Of a stretch of 64,000 nucleotides of DNA, positions 17,369 to 25,238 are shown piece after piece. The position numbers and the translations under genes were made by a program. This DNA comes from Caproicibacter sp047777415 (lineage in GTDB: Bacteria; Bacillota; Clostridia; Oscillospirales; Acutalibacteraceae): NCBI GenBank assembly GCA_047777415.1, contig JBKEEO010000001.1, positions 868,001 through 932,000 of the forward strand. Direction: 5' to 3'. Below the pieces are notes generated by a model, which saw nothing but the letters and a program-made list of their open reading frames with translations, had not been told where the DNA came from and searched no databases. How positions within the stretch are numbered: position 1 is the stretch's first letter; each line of letters begins with the position of its first letter.

Positions 17369-18781
17369 CTATTTTGCAACATCATAGTATTCCAGATAAC
17401 GTTGAAACTTTTTGCGGTACAGTTCCGCTTGGTTTGGATTAGGCTTAATAATATCTACAACACTTGGCCGATAATTTCTAGCATCTTGAATTTCTCCTAA
17501 CAATTCCATTGCCAGAACCGCACCGCCAAGCAAACTGCCTTGATCAACATTATCAATTGTCAAAGTGCGATTAAAAATATCTGCACACATCTGTGTCCAC
17601 AGGGGAGAACGTAAAATTCCACCAGACACTTTAATCTCTTTTGGCTCTCCGTTTACATCTGCTAAAATACGGTAACAGTGATAAAGATTGAACAGTACTC
17701 CTTCAAGAACCGAATGATAAAGATCAACTGATTTGTGCTGGGGTAACAGTCCCAAAAATGCACCTTGTCTGTCATCATTCCAACCGGGGCAGCGTTCCCC
17801 ATATAAAAACGGAAGAAACACAGGTACAGCTTCGCAGTCTATCTCGGTATTCTCTATTTCTCGGTAACTTGTGCCTTGGGGGAAAAAGCCGGTCCGCGCC
17901 CAATCAACACAGTTGCAGCACCCATTAGTAGCAGCACCGCTTAACCATGATTTGGGAGACAAATAGCACCATGTACTGGGATTCTTCGGCAAAATAGGCC
18001 GATCGGTTGTTAACCGTATTGCACCGCTGGTTCCCACGGAGAAAGTAGCAACACCCTTTTCCAGTGCGCCAACTCCTACTTGGTTCAATCCGCCGTCCGC
18101 GTTGGTTGGGATAACAGGAATGCCGGATTGCAAGCCAAGCAATTTTGCTGCTTCATCGTTTAATGGGAACGTCTCGTTATACTCTACCAATTGACTTAAC
18201 TGCTCTGCGTGAAAACCGAACTCGTCCAAAATTTGAGGGTCATATTCCCTAGTATGGATGTTAAGTAAACCGCTACCGGATGACAAACATTTTGTTGAAA
18301 CCCGTTTTCCAGTCATACGGTATGTGTGATATGTACCCTGACTGACGATTAAATAATTTTCCAGTTTCCAACCTTGACGTCTCAACATTTCAAGCTTAAA
18401 CAGGGGATAAATTGCATTAACCATGCATCCTGTTCTTTGGTAATATTGGTATACAAAATTTCTATCTTTACGAAGATCCCTGCAAAGTTCGGATGCGCCA
18501 GTATAATTCCACAGATAGACTGGAGTTTGCGGAACCATATTAGCATCGCACAGCATGACGCTGTGCCAAGTACCACCTAAAGCGATCATATCGACTTTTG
18601 TACGACCAGCAAGCAATTTCTTTCCAATTGCCATCACCTGCAAATAAACATTTTCAGCCGTGTCGCTATTTTTTATATTTTTGTCATATTCTTGTACCTT
18701 CATTTCGAAAGTGCCATCTTTGGTATGATAAAGCATTGCCTTCGCAGAAGTGGTACTAGCTTCTAAAACCAAAATTTCCAA
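17369..18781 (-). CDS. FGGY-family carbohydrate kinase (gluconokinase/xylulokinase-like)
   Basis: A 470-residue sugar kinase of the FGGY fold, slightly shorter than XylB. The N-terminal phosphate-binding segment (VLEASTTSAKAMLY), the substrate loop around GGTWHSVM, the GTSGAIR adenosine loop near 260 and the C-terminal VSGGILRSPLW motif are all present. FGGY members phosphorylate pentuloses, glycerol or gluconate; with Eda, a hydroxyacid dehydrogenase and gnd on the same island, a gluconate or keto-gluconate kinase is likely. It is the first structural gene of the leftward operon, and the AT-rich sequence upstream should hold the main promoter. Confidence 0.88.
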   Translation of the reverse strand: MEILVLEASTTSAKAMLYHTKDGTFEMKVQEYDKNIKNSDTAENVYLQVMAIGKKLLAGRTKVDMIALGGTWHSVMLCDANMVPQTPVYLWNYTGASELCRDLRKDRNFVYQYYQRTGCMVNAIYPLFKLEMLRRQGWKLENYLIVSQGTYHTYRMTGKRVSTKCLSSGSGLLNIHTREYDPQILDEFGFHAEQLSQLVEYNETFPLNDEAAKLLGLQSGIPVIPTNADGGLNQVGVGALEKGVATFSVGTSGAIRLTTDRPILPKNPSTWCYLSPKSWLSGAATNGCCNCVDWARTGFFPQGTSYREIENTEIDCEAVPVFLPFLYGERCPGWNDDRQGAFLGLLPQHKSVDLYHSVLEGVLFNLYHCYRILADVNGEPKEIKVSGGILRSPLWTQMCADIFNRTLTIDNVDQGSLLGGAVLAMELLGEIQDARNYRPSVVDIIKPNPNQAELYRKKFQRYLEYYDVAK

Positions 18782-19255
18782 ACAAAATCCCTCTTATCGA
18801 TTGAATTGTATTCTAAAATTCTAAGTGTATATCTATTTCCTTCTAAAATTTTTCAACGAGTACCAAGAATTATGACACCGTCGTATTCGGCCTTTCATCT
18901 ATCAAATAAGATCTAGAAGAAAGGTTTTGCAACCTATATGATGGCATGTTTTTCATCAATATAAGTTAATACATATGTACAATGGTTCTCTCGAGGTGGT
19001 GTTATAAAAAATATATTTATTGACCAATAAAATATATTTTTTATTAGTTAAAGTATATTTATTGCAATTAAATAATATCTTATTTTGCATAGTTCAGTCA
19101 ATATAAATTATAACGAAAATATCAAAAAGATTTTGGATATTTTAAACAATTAATTTCTTTTTAACAAAATTAATATATTTTATAACAGCAAGAGTGTTTA
19201 TGACAAGAAGATCTTAATTTAATTTAATTCCTCTGTTTGAAGTGGTTGTAATAAC
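18782..19255. other. AT-rich upstream region of the sugar-acid operon
   Basis: There is no gene here. The stretch is very AT-rich with repeated AAATATATTT-type blocks. On the minus strand TTGCAA followed 17 bases later by TTATTT (about 18900-18930) is a weak promoter candidate for the kinase operon. The GntR regulator gene was probably close by before IS debris entered. Confidence 0.4.
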
Positions 19256-19383
19256 AGGCTGAAAAAAATAAAACAGCAGAGCATATTCAATGCAACTTTC
19301 CAAAATCAAAATAGTCTATACAATTAGGGTGTTTTTAATATGCTCCGTATTCATATTACTTTATAACAGCTTGGTAAAAAGGG
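19256..19383 (+). mobile_element. Decayed 5' end of an older ISL3-type element
   Basis: It aligns with the first part of ISL3 copy C: AGAGCATATTC, then ATATGCTC-GTA-TCAT at the start codon and CTTGG-AAAAGGG further on. Many changes and small gaps show that it is much older than copies A-C. Its 3' end is probably the remnant at 21131. Confidence 0.6.
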
Positions 19384-19387
19384 AGGA

Positions 19388-19424
19388 TAGAGTACAATAA
19401 AGGTCGCAATTTTGTAAAGCATAG
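19388..19424 (+). repeat. IS256-type left terminus fragment
   Basis: TAGAGTACAATAAAG followed by TCGCAATTT matches the left end of the remnant at 5331 closely for about 37 bases, then stops where IS66-related sequence begins. Confidence 0.7.
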
Positions 19425-19479
19425 CTAAGTCAGAGGGAAACATAGTCGGAAACAGAACTATACCACGTGCGGAATATGA

Positions 19480-20840
19480 AGCTTAGAAAGAACAAAATGT
19501 CGACCTATCTCAATTGGTTCAGTGGTCCATGGAACAAATGGAATTTAAAAAATGGTTATTCAGCACTGCTTTTAAAAAACAGAAGCCCAAATAGACAGAT
19601 AACTGACCTTTCTGTTTAATAAACTGAAGTTCATGCGGATATCGGGCAAAACGAGTCTGTAAAGGTTACCGAGTATGTGCCCAAAAGGTTACCTGCATTC
19701 AGAAAAACCGCCTTTCAGAAGATGTCCTCATAGAAGTGGTCAACCACCTTCTTAAGACGGACAAACGGATTTGCAAAAATTGTGAAACCATGATGTAGGA
19801 AATCAGCAAAAAAGTACGTGAGGACGTATGTTCGGTTTAGAACTGCTAAAATTTTAAGGCAAATGAGACGAAAATACTTTAGTGAAAGATCCAAAGGACA
19901 AGGCTGTTATACCTGGCAACTTTGCCTACCCGAAAGCAGATGCGCTGATTATGACATAGACGGACAGACATTGAGTTGCCTCGGCAGACCATGTGTAACG
20001 GTATTCTAAAAGCTTGGGATACTTAGCTGATACCAGTTTTCAAAGCAACGTATAAGGATTTGTTTAGGCAAAATATTCTTCATGTGGACGAAACCACAAT
20101 ACACGTTGTGCATGAGGCTAAAAAAGCGACCAGAGTGAATGCTATATATGGCTGACCGCACAGGGTAGGATGTTGTTCGTCCTATGGTACTGTACGAATA
20201 TCAACCAAACCGCAAACAGACAATCTTACCTTTTTTAAAAAGGTTTACATGGATATCTGCATACGGTTGTCTATTGGGCTTATGGGAAGCTAACGCATAC
20301 TACACTGGTTGGATGCAGAACGCATGTACGACGAAAATTTGATGAGATGGTGAAAGCCTTTCCAAAGTCCAAACAAGAAATTTCCAGCAGGAATCGGTCT
20401 AATGTCCTGCAACAAGCTCTTTACAATAGAGGACAAGATTGAGTGATCCCACCGGCGAAACAATATGCACAGCGACAGCTCCGGACCAATCCGCGAAATG
20501 CAACACCTCAATCCTCTCTCGGTCGGGCGTTGCAATATTTTCTGGAACAATGACCGTACCTAGTTGGCTATTTGAATGATGGCCGGTTGTCAATTGGCAA
20601 AACCTGGCAGAGTGCAGCATCAAACTGTATGTGATGGGATGCAAGAACTTTCTGTTTGATAATCCCCCTCCGGAGCAATAGACAGCGCCACAATGTTCAG
20701 TTCCACTGAAACCGACTTACAAAACGGTCTTGATCCATACCGATATCTGACATGGGTATTTCAACAAACCGCACCGAATCTTGATCATGCGGATTTGGAT
20801 GCGGTTCAAAGTTTATGCCTCGGAATGCACCAGAAAAATG
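19480..20840 (+). pseudogene. IS66-family transposase, heavily decayed
   Basis: Translations in shifting frames give ordered pieces of an IS66 TnpC-like protein: VIPGNFAYPKADALIMT, then ILHVDETTIHVVHE with the first catalytic Asp, a TTLVGCRTHVRRKFDEM piece (the usual VGCWAHARRKF), and near the end NGLDPYRYLTWVFQQ. There are many stops and frameshifts, so it is not functional. The sequence is bordered on the left by an IS256 terminus and on the right by an inverted IS256 fragment. Confidence 0.75.
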
Positions 20841-20950
20841 CAAAGTCAAATATTCCACTGAAAATTAATTTTGGCCCCGCACTGTGACAACGGTGTACGG
20901 GACCATTCTCGGTTGTTTTCAATTAAGATGCCAACACATTTTATGTTTAC

Positions 20951-21112
20951 CTTCCATTAGACGGTTACACAGCCATTCCAGTATCGAAAACATTGGATCC
21001 GGCTTCGCCATACATTTTAGAGTAAGTTGAGGTATTCTTATTTTAAGTCATTAGGTTATTTCTCTTTTTTGAATGTCCTTAGCATCATTCATTTTATCGT
21101 AGGACCAAATTG
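20951..21112 (-). mobile_element. Inverted 5' fragment of an IS256-family element
   Basis: The reverse complement matches the beginning of the IS256 remnant (5380-5545). It is about 93% identical over 70 bases in the transposase N-terminus and weaker in the leader. It carries no complete gene. Confidence 0.75.
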
Positions 21113-21130
21113 TCCTCCAACTATCATACC

Positions 21131-21171
21131 CATGATTCAATGAAAAATGGAGCGGTTTAACGCCGCTCCAT
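21131..21171 (+). mobile_element. Decayed 3' end of an older ISL3-type element
   Basis: This matches the end of the ISL3 transposase gene (ATTCAA-GAAAAATGGAGC, then TTAACGCCGCTCCATC) with a few changes. It probably belongs with the 5' remnant at 19256, with IS256 and IS66 debris between the two. Confidence 0.65.
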
Positions 21172-21195
21172 CTAGTATTTTTATTTTTAATTATT

Positions 21196-22575
21196 GGCTC
21201 TATAATAAATGTTGGGGTGTGACGAATAGGCCTGCGAAAAAAGAGCAAAAAAGTAGAGCATATTCGATGAAAAAACTTTAAAATGGAGATTACCACACCA
21301 CCATTTGGGAGGTCATCGATATGCTCTGTACTCATTCTATCGAAAAATTGCTTGGATTAAAAGGGGTAATCGTAAAAAATGTGAGGCAATTGCCTGATAA
21401 AACGGAAATTTTTATTGAGTTACCGAGAAAGCCGCATGTTTGCCCCTGTTGTGGCCATCAAACCAGCTACGTTCATGATTACCGTTGTCAAACCGTGAAA
21501 GACATTCCCGCTTTTGGCAAACATACCTCCCTGATTCTACGAAAGCGCCGATATCGCTGCCATTCTTGTGGAAAGCGTTTCTTTGAGGATAATTCGTTTT
21601 TGCCTAGATATCACCGCATGACAAACCGTTTAGCCGTATATATCATTTCAAAGCTTTCCGACGTGCGTTCTTTTACCAGTGTAGCATGTGAGGTGAATCT
21701 ATCTGTTTCAACTATTATCCGTCTTTTCGATTGTATCCATTATGGAAAACCGCAGCAATTACCTGAAGTTGTATCGATTGATGAGTTTAAAGGCAATACA
21801 AGCGGCGAGAAATATCAGTGCATTCTGACCGATCCGGTCCGTCACCGAATTCTTGATATTCTTCCTGCTCGATACAACCACAAACTGACAGAATATTTCG
21901 GCCAGCTTGACCGTTCTAAAACGAAGCATTTCGTCAGCGATATGTGGAGTACATATGCCGGTATTGCCCAAACATATTTTAAAAATTCCAATTATGTCAT
22001 TGACAAATATCATTACATTCGCCAAGTATTTTGGGCCTTTGAAGCCGTTCGCAAGGAAGAACAGAAAAAATTCAGCAAAACCCGAAGAATTCATTTTAAA
22101 CGCTCCCGAATCTTGCTGAACAAGCGATATCAATTTCTCACTCCTGAGCAAAAGCAACAGGTCGATCTTATGCTCTATGCCAGTAACCGTCTGCTGACAG
22201 CCTACTCTCTGAAAGAACAGTTTTTCAAAGTCCTTGAATCTTCTGACAGCGTGTCTGCACGGACAGCGCTATCCCATTGGATTATGGCCGCACAAAACAG
22301 TGGCCTTTTGAAATTTGTTGCTTGTGGAAATACTATGGTTCGCTGGTCAAAAGGTATTCTAAATTCGTTTGATTGTCCTTACACCAATGGTTTTACCGAA
22401 GGGGTTAACAACAAGATTAAGGTACTCAAACGCAATGCCTACGGTTATCGTAATTTTCGTCGCTTCCGCAATCGTATTCTTCACATGTTCCATCATTCAA
22501 CGAAAAATGGAGCAGCTTAACGCCGCTCCATCCGGTGTTTCCATTTTGGGTTACCCCAACTATTGACATAGAGCC
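21196..22575 (+). mobile_element. ISL3-family element, copy C, intact
   Basis: A 1380-bp element with GGCTCTAT-starting inverted ends and an exact 8-bp target duplication TAATTATT (21188-21195 and 22576-22583). It lies inverted relative to copy A and in the same direction as copy B. Confidence 0.95.
21321..22520 (+). CDS. ISL3-family transposase, copy C
   Basis: A 399-residue intact transposase with GGAGGTCATCGAT before the ATG. The zinc-ligand motifs CPCCGHQ and CHSCGKRF are at about 40-90, followed by HTH and DDE parts (VSIDEFKG, DMWSTYAG, GFTEGVNNK). It is identical to the two pieces of copy A where they can be compared, so it is the likely source, or a sister, of that insertion. Confidence 0.94.
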   Translation: MLCTHSIEKLLGLKGVIVKNVRQLPDKTEIFIELPRKPHVCPCCGHQTSYVHDYRCQTVKDIPAFGKHTSLILRKRRYRCHSCGKRFFEDNSFLPRYHRMTNRLAVYIISKLSDVRSFTSVACEVNLSVSTIIRLFDCIHYGKPQQLPEVVSIDEFKGNTSGEKYQCILTDPVRHRILDILPARYNHKLTEYFGQLDRSKTKHFVSDMWSTYAGIAQTYFKNSNYVIDKYHYIRQVFWAFEAVRKEEQKKFSKTRRIHFKRSRILLNKRYQFLTPEQKQQVDLMLYASNRLLTAYSLKEQFFKVLESSDSVSARTALSHWIMAAQNSGLLKFVACGNTMVRWSKGILNSFDCPYTNGFTEGVNNKIKVLKRNAYGYRNFRRFRNRILHMFHHSTKNGAA

Positions 22576-22746
22576 TAATTATTTAACTATTGACAAAAAT
22601 ATTAAAAATCCCCCGTTTATCAGACAGAATATCAATCTGTCTAACAAAAAGGGTGCAGTCAATAGACTATGTATCCCTTTACTTTATATGTTCTAATTCA
22701 TTTTGCAAAACTTATGATACATTATCGAATGAGCTGCAGACATTTA

Positions 22747-23451
22747 TCAACTTGTTTTTAAAATGTCGTTGACTGAAAGAAACAGCTTAATTGTTTCCGC
22801 TGCATTTTGATTGTGTTTTGTTACATACTGCCGTACCAGATCTTCATCTTGATCTTTTAAAGCTTGCACAATCTGACGATGCTCTGCTACCCCAAGCATA
22901 TTCCGTTCAGTGGATTGTTTTTGGAAAAGCAAGTAAGTATATGCAAATGGATGTATCGAATGAAACAGCTGAACCAGTTTCCGATTGCCGCTGCCAGAGA
23001 GATATAGTTCGTGGAATTTCATGTCATATTTATAACTTTCCAAATAACTTTCTACATTAGCAGATTCGTTCAACTGCATGAACTGTTTTTCCATTTCTTT
23101 ATTGCAGTCTTCCATTTTTTTTAAAAGGAGAGGATTCGCTGCAGCTGATTTAATAATCTGAGGAACATCATATAAATCAATCATTGTTCTCATCTCGAAA
23201 ATTTCCTCAACATCACGTGCGGTCATTGAAAAAACCCTCATCCCCTGATGAGGTCTATTGATAATAATATTTTCAGCTACTAAACGGTTTAATGCTAATT
23301 TAATTGGCATTTCGCTGGTTCCGTATCGCTTGGCTAATTCTTTAATGTTAATTTTTTGGTCGGCTTTTAGCTTATGTGTTATGATATCATTTAAAATGGA
23401 TTGATAAGCTTTTTCTAATAATGTTTTTTTATGCTTCTTTCCATCTTGCAT
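22747..23451 (-). CDS. GntR-family transcriptional regulator, FCD (FadR-type) domain
   Basis: A 234-residue regulator with an N-terminal winged helix (about 14-78, including the ELAKRYGTSEMPIKLALNRL recognition region) and an all-helical FCD ligand domain (about 88-225). The FCD histidines that bind a metal and an organic acid are plausible at the MKFHELYLSG and VAEHRQIVQAL segments. FCD regulators commonly sense sugar acids and repress adjacent catabolic operons. It is encoded upstream of, and in the same direction as, the kinase operon, now about 4 kb away because of IS insertions. Its target is probably that operon; no operator was proven. Confidence 0.9.
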   Translation of the reverse strand: MQDGKKHKKTLLEKAYQSILNDIITHKLKADQKINIKELAKRYGTSEMPIKLALNRLVAENIIINRPHQGMRVFSMTARDVEEIFEMRTMIDLYDVPQIIKSAAANPLLLKKMEDCNKEMEKQFMQLNESANVESYLESYKYDMKFHELYLSGSGNRKLVQLFHSIHPFAYTYLLFQKQSTERNMLGVAEHRQIVQALKDQDEDLVRQYVTKHNQNAAETIKLFLSVNDILKTS

Positions 23452-23552
23452 ATCTTATGTGCCCCTAACAAAAAATCACTAAATCACTATTTATTATAAC
23501 ATTAATTTGATTTTCGAACAATAATATTCACCGGAAATATATAAAAACATTT

Positions 23553-24338
23553 TGTAGGACTACAATACATATTGGACAGTTGAGAAAAAATAAAAACAGA
23601 AATGGACACATCGGTTACAATAAAGCTACCAAAACCAAATCATACCGAGAGGAAGTGTCCATTCCTGCATGAATCGTGTAACACAAGATATGAAGTTTAG
23701 GCAATCCATAATGATCTACGCTGGAAAGTACAACAAAAGTCGTTCCTTTATTTACTTTTGGATGGCCCGGTATGACGGTACATTAGAATCGTTGGCTTGC
23801 CGGTCTAGAAGGCCACACAGTCATCCAAACCAGCATACACCTGCCGAGTTAAAACTGATTCGCGATATGCGGCGCAGGAACCCGGAACTCGGTATGATTG
23901 AACTATGGTCCCGGTTAAAAAAGCGCGGATACAAGCGATGTCCGGAAAGTCTGTTCCGTGTAATGCGCCGAATGGGGATTTTTCCAGCGGCAAAACCGAA
24001 AAAAAAATATCAGCCAAAGCCATATGAGCAAATGACGCATCCCGGAGAGCGCATTCAAATGCTGACGCCCTTCGAGGCCACGGCCGCTCAACTGCATATC
24101 CGGCACAAACTGATTCGGCCTTATACGCCCAAGCACAATGGCAAAGTGGAACGCAGCCATCGCGAAGACCCAAAACGCTTTTACAACAAACACCATTTTT
24201 ATTCCTTAGCTGACTTTGAAAACCAACTTTCCATCAACTTACGCCGCTCTAACAATATGCCGATGCGTCCTCTTCACTGATTATCTCCTTCTGAATTTTT
24301 ACAATCCCATACTGTCCAATATGTTTGACATACCTACA
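23553..24338 (+). mobile_element. IS481-family element, internally deleted, at the right island edge
   Basis: The 28-bp inverted ends share TGTAGG at the outside and ACATATTGGACAGT inside. The element is 786 bp against about 1.1 kb or more for the family, because the centre of the transposase is gone. Its right end abuts the 26-bp island repeat, and no direct repeat flanks it on its own. An exact 34-base copy of its left end lies at 46949-46982. Confidence 0.82.
23669..24280 (+). pseudogene. IS481-family transposase with in-frame central deletion
   Basis: The 203-residue ORF begins with a helix-turn-helix and an HTH_32-like part (SRSFIYFWMARYDGTLESL to MRRMGIF), reaches HPGERIQ just before the integrase core, then jumps directly to RPYTPKHNGKVERSHRED. 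That omits roughly 80-100 residues, including both catalytic aspartates; only the final Glu (in KVERSH) remains. The reading frame is kept across the join. It cannot catalyse transposition, though the DNA-binding part may still recognise IS ends. Confidence 0.85.
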
Positions 24339-24339
24339 A

Positions 24340-24365
24340 AAAAATTTAATTGTCTTCCAAGGATT
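24340..24365 (-). repeat. Right 26-bp direct repeat of the island, within the ricT end
   Basis: It is identical to 2083-2108. It contains the last codons of ricT and its stop, so ricT remained intact after the insertion. Confidence 0.9.
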
Positions 24366-25215
24366 TGAGTTGTTCCTGATCTTGCTTGCTGACGGAGTTT
24401 CGTCCGGTTTTCAAGATGTGTACTTCTTTGCTATAAAAGGGTTGTGCCGGTGCATCGGGGGTGGCATCAAGACGAACGTATACCTTTTCGGTCAGCAGGT
24501 TATTTTCGGTTACAACCCCACGGCCTTTTGGTGTTAAAACAACGGAATTTACGCTCGGTACGCTGTGCAGCAGTTCCGAATAGGTTTCTTGCTCATATTT
24601 TAAGCAGCACATCAGTCTGCCGCAGATGCCCGATATTTTTACCGGATTCAGAGAAAGTCCCTGTTCCTTTGCCATCTTGATGGAAACGGGCTGAAAATTC
24701 CCCAAAAAGGTGGAACAGCAGAACGGTTTGCCGCAGATTCCAAGTCCCCCGAGCATTTTTGCCTCGTCTCGCACGCCTATTTGACGCAGCTCAATGCGGG
24801 TGCGGAAAACGGATGCGAGATCTTTAACCAGCTCTCTAAAATCCACGCGGCCGTCCGCCGTAAAGTAAAAGAGGATTTTCGAATTATCAAATGTATATTC
24901 AACGTCCACTAGCTTCATTTCTAACTTGTGGGCGGCAATTTTTTTTAGGCAGATTCCAAACGCTGTTTTTTCTTTCTTATGGTTTTCCTCAACTGTTTTT
25001 AGGTCTTCCTCCGTCGCAATACGAATCAGCGGGCGCAGAGGCTGCACAAGCGATTCCTCACTGACCTGGCGGTTTTCCATAGCCACTTCGCCGCATTCCA
25101 CGCCGCGCGAAGTTTCCACAATCACCTTTTCGCCCTTTTTCAGAATGTTGCCGGCGGGATCAAAATAATAGATTTTACCGGCGTGTTTGAATCGTACGCC
25201 AATTACTTCGGGCAT
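24346..25215 (-). CDS. ricT: RicT/PSP1-domain protein (YaaT)
   Basis: In B. subtilis RicT works with RicA and RicF in a complex that carries Fe-S clusters and stimulates RNase Y mRNA processing. This 289-residue protein has the PSP1 domain with the two cysteine groups GICGKPFCC (about 159-167) and GICGRLMCC (about 195-203). It follows holB by 23 bases. The last codons and the stop form one copy of the island's 26-bp repeat, so this is the integration target. A RicA (YlbF-like) partner is not in the window. Confidence 0.95.
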   Translation of the reverse strand: MPEVIGVRFKHAGKIYYFDPAGNILKKGEKVIVETSRGVECGEVAMENRQVSEESLVQPLRPLIRIATEEDLKTVEENHKKEKTAFGICLKKIAAHKLEMKLVDVEYTFDNSKILFYFTADGRVDFRELVKDLASVFRTRIELRQIGVRDEAKMLGGLGICGKPFCCSTFLGNFQPVSIKMAKEQGLSLNPVKISGICGRLMCCLKYEQETYSELLHSVPSVNSVVLTPKGRGVVTENNLLTEKVYVRLDATPDAPAQPFYSKEVHILKTGRNSVSKQDQEQLKSLEDN

Positions 25216-25238
25216 AGGGCCCTCCTTTCATCATTGTT

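Larger units (their letters stand above)
2083..24365. mobile_element. 22.3 kb genomic island inserted at the 3' end of ricT
   Basis: The island is bounded by an exact 26-bp direct repeat (2083-2108 and 24340-24365). The right copy is the native end of ricT, containing its last codons and stop; the left copy lies upstream of the ferredoxin gene. The genes outside (darA-holB-ricT on the right, ferredoxin-trmN6-rsmI on the left, all minus strand) form one conserved operon when the island is removed. Inside are gnd, a sugar-acid operon and all IS genes of the window. No integrase or relaxase gene was found. IS481-like termini sit just inside the repeats. Boundaries are seen in sequence; the mechanism of insertion is inferred. 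Confidence 0.85.

Noticed and set aside
17254..17385. N-terminal extension of the KDPG aldolase
   Set aside because: It overlaps the kinase end, carries no homology and has no ribosome site, while the TTG at 17253 has a perfect one.
19818..20009. Small ORF of 63 codons as a gene
   Set aside because: It falls inside the decayed IS66 transposase and reads partly in its shifted frames.
22622..22642. AGACAG-N9-CTGTCT inverted repeat as operator of the GntR gene
   Set aside because: It lies downstream of the gntR stop on the wrong side for control, and no promoter accompanies it.
2083..24365. Prophage or conjugative element
   Set aside because: No integrase, phage structural, relaxase, type IV secretion or replication genes were found; only metabolic and IS genes are present.
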